From: Tyto alba
Taxonomy: Eukaryota > Chordata > Aves > Strigiformes > Tytonidae
Length of the DNA: 64,000 nt
Assembly: GCF_018691265.1 (NCBI RefSeq)
Contig: NW_024881295.1
Span: 15,898,314-15,962,313 of the forward strand
Direction of reading: 5' to 3'
Made by a program: the position numbers and the translations under genes. Positions 25,977 to 37,030 of the stretch are shown piece by piece; position 1 is the stretch's first letter, and each line of letters begins with the position of its first letter. The notes under the pieces are model-generated. The model saw nothing but the letters and a program-made list of their open reading frames with translations, ran no database searches and was not told the DNA's origin.

Positions 25977-28900
25977 GGTCAAATAAAAACCTCTGGCAGG
26001 ACTAGCACAGCACAGATGGGAAAGAGCAATGAGATGAGGCTCCATAACACCTTTCTCACCATCCCTCTTCTAATTTGCATTATTCTGGGGTTTCAGGAGG
26101 AGACAGGAGCAAAAGATTAGGAAGGTTGTACCATTTGTTCTCCCTCAAAGATAGATTCTCTGTATCGGATCCAAATTAGCACAGGCCTTTGGAGACCAGC
26201 CTAAGTGTCCCCACTTCCACAACTCACCCCTCTTTACGCCACCCATCATGTTGGCAGGGTCTAGCAGGGTGTGCCCCAGTGGCACTGGCAGCCTGGCCGG
26301 TGGTAGCCCTTGCTGAAGCCTGTCTCTGCCCAGAGGTGTGTGAAGTTGTGTGGGACACATATGGGCCCCAAAGTGCTCTGCAGACCAGTCAGAGAGGGCT
26401 TCACCCACCCTCCCTGCCTGCGATGCAGCTTCCCCACGAGTGGGGCTGCCCAAAGATGCTGAAGGAGAGCCCTCTCTCCCAGAAATGATGGGAGAAACCG
26501 AGGAAACCCTGATATGGCTGCTGAGCTCAGCAGCCCTGCCTGTCCCCTCCCATTTGCAGACCCCAGAGGTTTTGCTGCCCGGGTGCAAGAGGCCAGATGG
26601 ACAAACAGACAGACAGACAGCATGCACCGAAAGCCAGCACTGCCACCCACCAGTCCCACCCGCGGACTGCTGGGCAGCCCTGGCCCCGGGGGCTGCAACC
26701 CCACCAGGGACTGGGATGAGGCTCAGCGGGGCTGAGGCTACCAGGGGTCACCCCCTGCCACCCCCCCAGCCTCGCCCCGTGCTCCCGTACCCAGTCTGGG
26801 CTCGCCCTGCCCCAGTGGCAGCGGGGCAGAGCGCCAGGGCCATGGCCAGGGGGGGACAGCGGCTGGCAGGAGGTCAGCGGCATGGATGGTGCCCACTTGA
26901 GCTAAAAACCTCATGGCTGGGAAGGTTTTAGGGTGTGGGAGCCCAGCATAAGGGATGATGCTTGTCTGGCATGGCTTGGCTTTGCTTGGCAGGGAGGTCA
27001 TGGCTGGAGCTGCTGACACTGCCCCTGGCCATCCCACGTGTGGCAGTGGGCTGGCCAGCACGACCGCTTGAAGGGATCTGGATTTTATTGCAGCACCACC
27101 TCTATCATAACACACCCAAAGAAGGCCCTTAGCTGCTGATGAGCCCGCCCTGCACTCAAAGGCTTGATCTCAAAAAGTTGCGGTCTGAGGTCTCTTTTCC
27201 TTGCCTGCCCAACCCTTTACATACAAATTGGAGTGAAAAAACAGCCGCTGCCAAAAGGTGCTTGTTTTTCCTCTCACTCTCGCAAGCTGCATTTCCCTTG
27301 CCTCTTTCTAGCTGTTATTTAGTTCCCTTCACGTTGTTTTCCCCTGGCTTTTCCTTTGTTTCTTTCTTAGGGAAGCAGCACATCATTATGGCTGGTCTTT
27401 CTCTAGAGCTCTCCTAGCCGAGGTCATTACTTAGCTTGCGAGATCCAACGAGGTTGCTGTTTGTATGGCTGTGAGACCTATGAAAAAGCAGCTAATCAAT
27501 TCAGAAAATCATCTGGGTGGTAACCCCACTGTCAGCTTATTTTCTTCCCTTCCACTTAGACATCAAACTGGCTGAAGAGGGCTCTGGGGAATGAGGCAGG
27601 CACTGAGAGCTGCTCCTCTGCAGACACATCTGTGTCTTTCATCAGCAGGGCTCAGGGAATACCACTAACCGGAGAGGGGAAAATCTCTTTGGAGCTGAGA
27701 GGCTTGCAGTCTCCGTCCTCTCTGAAGAGACCCTACCCAGTGGGGAAGCGATCGTTTGAAAAGTGGCTAATGCACTAACATGGTTTGGCAGGAACTGTCA
27801 CATTATAGGCAGAGCTGGGGGAGGACGGGGACAAAACACACAGCAAGGAGGGCAGCGTTGGTGTAGCCTCACGTCAGTCAGCAGACCCTGGTTGCCAAAA
27901 TAGATCGCAATGGCTAAGTGGAGTGGCAATTGGCCACGGCACATACAAATGGTCTTCTGGCAAATGTATTTGCTAATTGTTGCACTTTGCTTTCACCCGC
28001 TCTTTCTCTGGTTTGTGTCTTTGGGGACTACACCAGAGCAGTGCACAGTCAGAGCCGTAAAGCCTTTACCACCGCTAGTTTTAGTAATTAGAAGTATAGA
28101 TGCGCCGTGCCTCATATGCTGGGACTCAGTGGTGTCACAACTCATTCAGAGAAGATAAGTCACATCTGAAAGGCATTCTCTGGCAGAACAGCTAGGCCTT
28201 TGAAGGGTGGGGGTGGATGTGCGTGTGTGTGTCCTACCCGTGGATTTGGCCAGCAGTCTGGAAAATGTCAAGGTTAGGAAAGGTTGAGCTTCATTTGCTT
28301 TTCACAGATCCGGGTAATGAATTTTTTATTTTAAAGTATTGTTCTACCTTGAAAAGCGAGTCTGTAGCCCTAGCATCATGGGGTTCCACATCTGTCTCTC
28401 AGTTGCTCTGGACCACGTTTGCCCAATTTATGAAACAGGGAATTTTTTATCTTTTGCAACCCTGAAAACTAAACAGGAGGCCTGAGGCTTTAGCGAGGTT
28501 TTCCTCTTCATATGCCTTTATCAGCGTGGCAGATTTTGCTTGCTAACACTTTATACTAATCTCCTATGCTGACATTGCTTTTGCAAGCAGACTGGGCAAA
28601 ACCAAGGTGCAGGAAAGGGAAAAGCATCAAGAACTTACTTTTGTCACTAGACGGAGTAGTTTTAATTCTGAATGCAGATGGGAAGCAGAACTCCACAGTA
28701 AAAACAAAGGCATTTTCCTCCCCAGCCATGGTTGAGTCAAAGTCCTTTTTTTCCGCTCCTTTGTGGCTGCATTTTGATAGAACTCCATAAAAGAATGAGC
28801 AGCCTGAAAAAAATTCACTGGGAGCTCATTTCCCTGTTTCATTGTGTGAAATCCAGAGATATTCAATTACATTAGAAATCATATCAGGACAATTAAAGGC

Positions 28901-29446
28901 AATATATATTCACACTTGCTTCTGCCATGTCCGATGGAACCCAGGGGTCTTGGCAGGATTCAGAAAAGAATTCAGCAGGTCTCAAATATTTTTACAGATG
29001 GTATTAAAAGCTATCATTAAAGTAACAAAATCTTCTGGTGATGTAAGCCCTACTTATCAAAGCCGAATTCAACATTCACCTGTGGAGTCTGGGAAGTGTT
29101 TTCTCAGTAGGGATGTTTTTAAGCTCCTACCTACTGGAGGTTTTTGTGTCCCTGACCATGATGCTGAACTCTGACAAAAACAGAGCACTAAAAGAGAGAA
29201 AGGGTTGGTCTGATGCAACACAAACTAGTTCCTCTATTTCTGCTTAAACTGCTGAGCCCTGAATATGCTCACTGTTATCCTGACCAGTCCTGAGGGTGAT
29301 GCAAAGTTGGAGGGATGGCTTGAGGGTGGTGCCCACAGGGTCTGTTGTCCAATAAGGGCTTGTGCTAGGGGCTTGTGAAAAGGTGCAAAAAATTCTTTGC
29401 CTTAAACAAATGTCTTGGGACAGCAAGTTTCACAACATAACTACGT

Positions 29447-29559
29447 GCTCAGGTGGGAATCAAATAAGCAAACTTCCTTTTTTATCAGCTTTATTTCTCT
29501 ACCAACTGCTCGGGTGGGAAGCAAGCAAGCAAACTTTGATTTTATCAGATTTATTTCTC
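29447..29559 (+). repeat. Tandem duplication, two copies of about 61 bp
   Basis: Copy 1 starts at 29447 with GCTCAGGTGGGAA and copy 2 at 29508 with GCTCGGGTGGGAA. Both continue with an AAGCAAAC block, then TTTTATCAG and TTTATTTCTC in the same order and spacing. The copies differ at several positions and by small indels, so the duplication is not recent. Confidence 0.85.
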
Positions 29560-30601
29560 CCAGAGGTTGGTTTCACTGGCTGTGCTGCAGCATTGGCATT
29601 TCCAAAGGGAAAGTTGCTAAATGTTTTCTCTCTGAGTGTTTTACCTGTTTTAAGGAACCCTGAAGGGTGCCTGCATCACACCAGCAGTGTGCGTGTACCA
29701 ACTGCAGTCGCTGAAGGGCAGCGGGCAGCCAGAGGATGATTCCCCTGTCACTGGCTGCTGCAAGCTGCAATGGAGACCAAGGATTTACCAGCGCCCAAAA
29801 AGGGACCAGCCTGGTGTCTACTTGATTGCATGAGAACACCTGGAGTTAAACCACCATATCCACACACTTAGTGGTGTTCACACATGCGATGGCCTGTGGC
29901 AAGCCAGCAGCTGCTGAAGTACAGCAGAGAAGGGACGGGGGAGAAGATCAGCACTCGGGCCACGGCAGGACTGCAGCGGGAAGCACTGGGGTTGCAGCCT
30001 AAGCAAACAGGACAGCAAATGCGAACGTGCACTTAGGGGCAGTTCTCAGCAGAAGCCACACTAACTGCTCCTTGCGAGCAGACCGTGACTAACCCTGAGC
30101 ATCCCCAACAGCGGACTGAGGACTCAGGCATCCTGTTTGTCCCCATGCCTTTCTCCTGCCCATCCTGCCTGGGAGGAGGCACACGTGGGGCTGACGTGCC
30201 CACCCTGCATCAGTTGGCTGTATTGAGTTTCCTCCCAAGGTGCCCACTCATCTCCCAGCCGCTGCATGCCACTTGATTGGCCCCGTGGCTGCTGTGGGGG
30301 CCGGAGCCCCACGAGAGGAGGGTGCAGCCGAAGGGGCAAAGCACTGAGTGTCCCTGGGGTGGCTGTGCATGGGATTTGGAGGGGGGTTGGGATTGGAGGT
30401 GGGGAGCAGGTGGCGCGGTGCTGAGCTGCTCAGCTGTTGTGTGGCTGGAGAGAGACGGACGCAGCTGGGTGAGAGAAGGAAAGAGCTCAAGGTCTGGCAG
30501 TCTTTCTGCTTTACAGGTCTGTAGCCAGCACGGAAACAGAGAGCAATCCAGCTGGGATGCAGGGCCCTGGGTGCTTACGATCCCATGAGGGGCTGTGCCA
30601 T
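29560..30601. other. Intergenic, no gene seen
   Basis: Unique sequence of moderate GC content. Open frames on both strands at about 30210-30590 lack recognisable domains. Confidence 0.5.
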
Positions 30602-30905
30602 CAAGCACCCTCACAGGGGTGCAATGTGCACGCACAGGGTCCGCGACAACCTCACCCCAAGGCCCGTGCTGCTCTGTGCCCGGGCAAGTACCCTGGCAGC
30701 AGCCCCTGCTGCGTGCCAGCAGGGGCCTTGGCAGTGCTCTCTGGGGCATACATTTATATCTGCTCATGCAAATAACCTGGAAGTGTCCCCCGGCGTGGGA
30801 CAGCTGGTCCCCGGCAGCGTTTTTGGGAGCATTCTTTATATGCCCATGTAAGTACCCTGGCAATCTCTTTTGGGGCTCGCCAGCAGGGGCCCTGGCAGAG
30901 GCCAG
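30602..30905 (+). repeat. Degenerate tandem repeat, about four copies of an 80-84 bp unit
   Basis: The anchor CAAGTACCCTGGCAG recurs in register: a diverged first copy at 30602 (CAAGCACCCTCACAG), then 30685, 30769 (CAAATAACCTGGAAG) and 30849 (TAAGTACCCTGGCAA). Between anchors the later copies share a CCAGCAGGGGCC-type block and a TTTATAT...GCTCATG or GCCCATG block just before the next anchor. The open frames that cross this region on both strands come from the repeat. Confidence 0.7.
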
Positions 30906-33900
30906 GAGGCAGCGTCTCGGTGGCTGAAGCCATGCCAGCTGAAGCTTTCCAACAGCAAAGCTTTCTTCTGGCCCAAACAAAGAGCCAATGTGGCTAGCAT
31001 CATTGATCTGTTTCATGCCTTGCTGCTTTTAACGTGGCAGGAAAAGACCGAGAGGAGTTTTAATTTGCCCAAATGGTTTTAGACAAGGTTAATACAACTC
31101 ATCGATAAATGCCACTTTGTATTAAGTTTTAATTACAATGTCATTTCAACAGGCTGGACATGCCTTGTCTCCTTCTTGTAGCTGGTGGGGTTTTTGTCTA
31201 AGGTGTGCTTCCTTGAGCTTCAGTGATTAATTTCCATTGCAGACCTAGGAGCTGACAGGCTGCTGGAGAGCCCGGCTGCCTCAGCGAATTCCCCTTGGCC
31301 GCAGTCCCTGCGCTGGCAATTACAGATTTATGTCAGCGCTGGGATCGGCAACGCACGCTGGGCTGGGACCGTGGCAGGAGGAGACGAGCTGGCGGTGGCA
31401 GAGACATTAAGATATCCACTGACTAAATGCAGTTGTTGGATTTTCTTTCTTCACGCTAATGGAGATGGGCCCTTCCAACAAGCTGCAGCCTGGATGTGTC
31501 TCCATGCCTGTGGCACAGCCCTCTCTATGTTTTATTAAGCTTGATTTCTCGTATTGCAGTAGGGCCTTCATGGGGCAGAAGTCGGATGCAGAGTTTAGAC
31601 AAAAATCTTTGAATGTATCACACTGCTGTCTCTCCTATATTCCTACCTTGATACATCTTCATCCTGGGCCTAAAAAAGAGTCCAGAAAGGGTGCTGGTGG
31701 CTGCTAGCCCCCTCTTCTCCTCAGGGGCTGGTAAGGATGGCACAAATGGTGAGCATTTCATCTCTCCTGTTGTCTCCCAGAAGTGGGTTTTGAATACCCA
31801 AGAAAGATTTGATTCAGGTCCAACTCACCACGGGGTGAATAAACAGAAACTACTAGAATCACTGGAGTCAGTTAGAAGTTCAGCTTGGCTTATAGCTCTC
31901 CCTCTCCAGAGTGAAATCATGAATACTCTTTTAGATTAAAAGGTCTATGCATGCATATATTAGCCCTGAGGCAGAGTTCCCTCCTATGCACTGTACTGCT
32001 TTCTGTCCCTAGCACTGTTTCAAAAACTTTTCTAAAACACAGTTATTTTTATGTGGTTGGCAATTTCTCTATTCGCTCCCTTTTCCTTTTACAGTAACTT
32101 ACCACATCTTTTCCATGCAAGCAAGTTCAAGAGTGAACTTCACTGATGCAGAAGGTGCAGGGGTGCCAAACCACTGCTTGGTTGTAACGCATCCTCCCTC
32201 CCTCCACTGCTCTGTACCTTCTCAGAACACCGGGGAAGTGGCAGAGGGCACCTTACACAAGCAGTCAGGGAAACTAGAGCTCAAAGTTGTAGAAAACTCA
32301 CAGAGGTGGAAAAGAAATGGCAGCCAGCCTTAATTTGCTGTCAGATCAAAAGCAATAGGGTAAAAAAATCAGAGACAAGACTCGGTGAAACCATGGTACG
32401 TAGGTACTGCTGCATTTTTTGCCTCAGGTTGTATTATGGCAGGGCTTGGTGATGTTCAGGGAAGCAGAATTGAGGATTAGACTGCTGTACAGACACTGGT
32501 TATAACACAGACTCATCCCAACCAGGCAGAGAGCTTGGGATACAGGTGTGGGGTGCCTGGTAAGGGTCTTTTCCTTTAAAATGCCTGCTGCTGTTACCAT
32601 GGGCATTTGTGGTGGTACAGTGATTGAGTCTGGAGACTGGCAGCAGATTATATTAATCCCTGGCATGCATACCTGTTTTGAGAAGTCTTGCACAGCATGG
32701 TAGCTAGTGTCAGGGTCCTGAGCACATCGCCTGGGGGTTTGGCTCCCTGTGTTCAGGGCTGACTTAGATACTCATGCAGGTGTCCAAATCTGAAGAAAGC
32801 TCTTAGAGAAAGCCCTATTAAAAAGCCTCAGTGAGGGCCTGTTCTGCTCTTCACTTGTAAAGCGAGGATCTTGCACTTGGTCCCCACCTGGGCCACCTCA
32901 CAGCTCTGTTGCAGCCATGCCTGTGCATGTACCTTGTTTATGTGGACCTTGGCCTGTAGACTTCAGTTCCCTGACTCGACCTCAGATCTGTCTTGTCATC
33001 ACGGACTTGCCCAGCAATTTCTGGACTCTTGGCTGAACCTGGTTACCCATCACCAGACCTGCTCTGATCTTGCTGAGGTACTGTGGGACTGTGCTTTTGC
33101 CAGTGTGGCCGCTGCCCCGTGCCTGCCTTGCTGTTGCCTGCAGCTCCAGTCTCACCTTCCCTCGTGGAGCAGCCAGCCCTTGCTGATTCCTCACAGCTGA
33201 CACGCTGATTGATGCCTACATCCCTGATGTTGCTGTCACCAGCGCAGTGAAACCACAGTGGGAAACAGACTCGTCCTTCTGCAGAAGACGTATCGATCAG
33301 GCAGAATATTAAGGAAGCAGCTCTCGCATATTATAATGCAAAGCAGCAACGGCAGCATTCCTGCACGTATGTGCCACATACCAAAATGTGTGCTAGAGCC
33401 ATGAGGGCTGTCTCTCAAACTGAAGAGGGCCATGGGAATGGGGAATTTTAGGCAGATGGTGATAACAGCTCCCCAGGGCTCCTAACATGTCACTCTGGAG
33501 GGGGTTATGCTAGATGTGGAGTGGGATCCCAGGGTTGGTCCCTGCAGCCATGCTTTCTCCCATAGCTGATGACCCAGGTTACACAGTGGACCTTGTAGCA
33601 GCACATTCCCCGTCCTGTCACACAGTGTATTACTCACACAGGAGCCATTCTCAGAGCTGACACTGAGGTTCAAGAGCCAAGGCTTGTTCACCAGTGACTG
33701 AAAGAAGGTGGGCTTGAGCTATCTATGCCCAGGGGAGCTGAGAAGTGGTTGTATTCCCACAGTTACGAAAAGACATGGACTGTTTCACTTGAAGACCCTA
33801 CAAGCCATATCATTGAAGCTTCTGCCCATGCCTCATTTTATGAGGTCAGTGATGATATTGCAGCTTGTTGCTGAAGGGATTGCAAAAGTGACAGTGTGCA

Positions 33901-36559
33901 CTTCCTGCCTTTCTTGTCACCCAGGTTGGGGTGGGTGCATTGAGGACCTTTCTGCTTGCTGTGGTGATGCAGGTAGTGCTGTAGTACTTTAGTGAAAGAG
34001 CATCTCTTGGGGCAATGAAGCGATTTAGGCCTATCACTACCTGCAGGACAGGGTTGGGAGGTGCCAGGGCACAAGAGGCAAAGTGTTACGGGCTGGGCTG
34101 AAATGCCTCTGAAGAACAGGATGAACAAGTCTAGGCATGCCAGAAATGCCCTGAGCTTTCTTCTGTAATGATCCCAAGTGGCTGGGCTCTGCTGTTGTGT
34201 GTGTACCCTGGGCAGGTGACTGCTATTGTGATGAGCACCCTTCACCTTGCTTTAAGCTCTGTTGCTCAGGTGCTGCTACAGTTGATAGCAATATAAATCC
34301 CCACAGAGCACAACCCCGCCTAAGCAGCTGGGTAATGCATGGGGAATATGATGTTTTGCTGGCAACGCTGCTAGCTCTAGCTGGCTTGAGGCCAGTGTCT
34401 GCATTTGCGGTGATGGTATATGGAGGTACCTGTAAAGGGAGAGAGACAGAAGCCTTGTTTTGACATCTCAAGGCGTTAATAAAGTTTGGAGGTTTGCCTA
34501 GGCAGGACGAAGCTTGGCTACAAAACAGACACTTTTGGGCAGTCAGGTTTTAACTCAAATGCTCCTCACTACCGTTAATTTCGTAGTATAAACCCATTTT
34601 AAATGACAATTTGCTTGCTTCGTGTACAGGAGGAAAAGAAACCGTATGCAGTGGGGTGACTTCTGAGCAGCTGAAGGTTGGGTGTAGCTTCTGGTGTGCT
34701 CCCAAACTTTGCTGTCCTCTATCCCAAAGCCTTTCTGGAGATTTAGAGTGTAAGATAGAGCCATAGCTTGGGGATGCTGCGTAGCATATGTGTCTTCTGG
34801 TGGGACTTCTGTGAGAGTCCAGGGTGTGAGAGAGAAACTATGGTGCTGTGCCACTGAGAGGTCTTGTACTTCTTACTAATTGGGCTTGAAGTCTACGTGA
34901 TGGTGGAGTAACCTGGGTGATGTAGATCTAGAGAAATGGAGAGCCAGTGAGGTGAGGAGATGGTTGATGTAGAGACATGGGGTGTCCTGGCAGAGGTCAC
35001 AGGGACGCTCACAGCTGCAGAGTGACCGGGCATGAACTCAGATCCTCTGTATCAAGGCGTGATGGCCTCCTGGGGCAGAGGTGGAGAGATTAGGGCAGAG
35101 ATGTGGTTTGCTTTAGGTTCTAGTTGGGGAAGTCAGGTGGGTGGAGTAGGAGGCTGGGAGCAGGGGGGATGTTTAGATGGAACATAGCTTTTAGGAACAG
35201 GAGTTTTGCCCTGCTTGCTATACCAGGGCCAAGCCCCTCAAAACCATGCTGATCTGTGGGAGCCACCACAGCCTGGTGATGGATAGACACCACAGGTCAG
35301 GCAGGCAACCTGATGTGACTATTGTAAAAAGCAAGAAAACATTTCCCATAGTGGCACTGGGCTTCTCTCCCTAAAGTAATTTCCTAGAGAGAGTCAAGCA
35401 CTCTTGCTAATCCACGATGTTTCGGTTGCCTAGTTTGTTTTCATTTCTGCCCCCCATAGGTAGGAGAGGGAGAGAATACAAGAATACAAATAATAAACTT
35501 GAGGGTCTGATAAATACTCTCTGGGAACCTTTGCACAGAAACCTCAGAGACAGCTTGGGACCTGCCCTGGATGGCGCTGAGCTGCTTTCCCAAATACCCA
35601 GGGCTCTCAGATCCTGCCCTGGGAGCCCTTGGCAGCCTGCCGTTTGCTCCCAAAGCAACGAGGTTCTTATACACACCGTCTCACTTTGTTTCGTCCTCCC
35701 CCTTCCCAGCCTTCTACTGAGGGGTGACAGCGGCAGGGAACAACCCTCAGGGAGGGGGACTCTGAAGGAAACGATGCAGTTTGACATATTTATTTGCAAG
35801 CTCAGCTCAGCAGCAGCGCAGCGACAGCCTGGCGCGTGTGCAGGCTGCTGCCGGCGAGCGCCGCCGGCTGCGCTTGTTGGAGGGCAAGTGCTGATGAAGC
35901 TGTTGGGCTCCCGGAGCTATGAGACCTGCTCTTGTGAGCAAGACGGATTTAAATTTTTGCAGGTGTGCTGAGAATAGCCCAAAGCACCTCGTCTTGGTTG
36001 CTGGCCAGAGGAATTCACGGCTATTATATTTGGGAGCCAGGCAATGATTACAAATCAATGACTGCACTCCTGGAGTGATTCATCGTTAACCTGGGAGTTT
36101 AGCTCTTTCCCTAGCTCTCTCCATCACCAGCTCCAGTTCTTTTAGCATCTCGAGTGTCTTATTCATTTTAAACCATCAGATAGCCGTGGATGTAGCTGAA
36201 GAGGAGTGGAAGGACAGATGCACAGAGGCATGGTTGGGCAGCTAAGGGGAGGAAGGGTTTCTGAAGGGGGATGGGGCACCCTGAGGGTAAGTGGAGCTTG
36301 GCTGTAGCCTGGGGAGCAACGCTGCCAACATCACCCAGAGCAGACCGGCATCCTCTCTGCTGGAGGGCTCCCACTGACCTCCTTGCTCGGCTGGTAAATG
36401 TCCCATATTTTTGCCTGGCTGGGCGCAAAGCGGGGGGGGGGGGGGGGGGGAAGAAAAAAAAAAACCTCACCAACCTGTGTCCAGCCAGACCAAAGCAGAG
36501 GCTATTTAGCAGGCCAGTGGGGAGGTTTTAATCATCCCAAACATCTTGGGCCAGTCTAT
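30906..36559. other. Intergenic, no gene seen
   Basis: Unique sequence. A short CpG-containing pocket lies at about 35805-35885 inside an open frame with no recognisable domain. A 19-nt G run followed by an A-rich stretch lies at 36432-36464. Confidence 0.5.
36432..36464 (+). repeat. Poly-G run (19 nt) joined to an A-rich tract
   Basis: Nineteen consecutive G, then AAG and about eleven A: a pure homopurine block of 33 nt. Confidence 0.95.
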
Positions 36560-36715
36560 TCTTAATAATAATTTATAGCACTTAGCACTTTTATATGTTC
36601 TAAGCATTTCACAGGCATTAACTGGGGGCTGGGAGGCTGGGACTGCTTCAGAGAAGGAACTGGCACTGCGGCCTTGCCCAGACCTAGCAGAGAGGTAGGG
36701 GTTCAAGGAGCAGGT
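36560..36715 (-). mobile_element. MIR-like SINE fragment (antisense)
   Basis: Read on the plus strand it follows the reverse of MIR: ATAGCACTTAGCACTTTTATATG, TTCTAAGCATTTCACAGGCATTAACT, and later CTTGCCCAGACCTAGCAGAGAGGTAGGGGTTCAA in place of the CTTGCCCAAGGTCACACAG...GATTCGAACCC end. The middle is degraded. Confidence 0.55.
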
Positions 36716-36937
36716 TTTTCATGGCCTGTCCCTCATTCACTGCTGTGCCTGCCCACCTATGTTGGTTTTCCAGCCCCTTGTCCCACCTCACAGTTTTCCT
36801 CTCAAAACTGGAGTATGTCTCTTATGCAGACTTGCTTTAAAACTGCAGCTATCTAGCCGCTGGCCCGGAGAGGGCAGCTATTTCACCAGCAGATACAGTA
36901 AATAATCACTGCTGTCAAGCAGAGCAGCTAGGAAGGG
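36716..36937. other. Short unique spacer between two MIR-like relics
   Basis: No gene or recognisable repeat seen. Confidence 0.4.
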
Positions 36938-37030
36938 AATTGGTCCCATTTCACAAATGAGGTGGCTGGCACAGAAAGGATAGGTAACTGGTGGAGCTGG
37001 GAACACATTTTCCAGCTCCAACCCTCTCTT
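36938..37030 (-). mobile_element. MIR-like SINE fragment (antisense)
   Basis: Contains the antisense MIR landmarks CCCATTTCACAAATGAGG, GCACAGAAAGGATAGGTAACTG and GGAGCTGGGAACACATTTTCC in the correct order. It has the same orientation as the fragment about 220 bp upstream, so the two may be separate insertions or one element interrupted. Confidence 0.55.

Larger units (their letters stand above)
18606..29446. other. Intergenic, no gene seen
   Basis: Unique sequence with simple repeats: (TAAA)n at 23731-23759 and T runs at 25308-25323 and 25958-25976. The GC-rich part at about 26150-27100 carries overlapping open frames on both strands without recognisable domains. No conserved exon or RNA gene was recognised. 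Confidence 0.55.

Noticed and set aside
26145..26931. Overlapping open frames of 147-193 codons on both strands
   Set aside because: Overlap on both strands in GC-rich sequence and no family recognised; typical of chance.
30210..31016. 268-codon minus-strand open frame
   Set aside because: It crosses the degenerate 82-bp tandem repeat, has overlapping frames on the other strand, and shows no domain.
35417..35971. 184-codon plus-strand open frame
   Set aside because: No recognisable family, overlapping minus-strand frames, and a composition shift caused by a small CpG pocket near 35805-35885.
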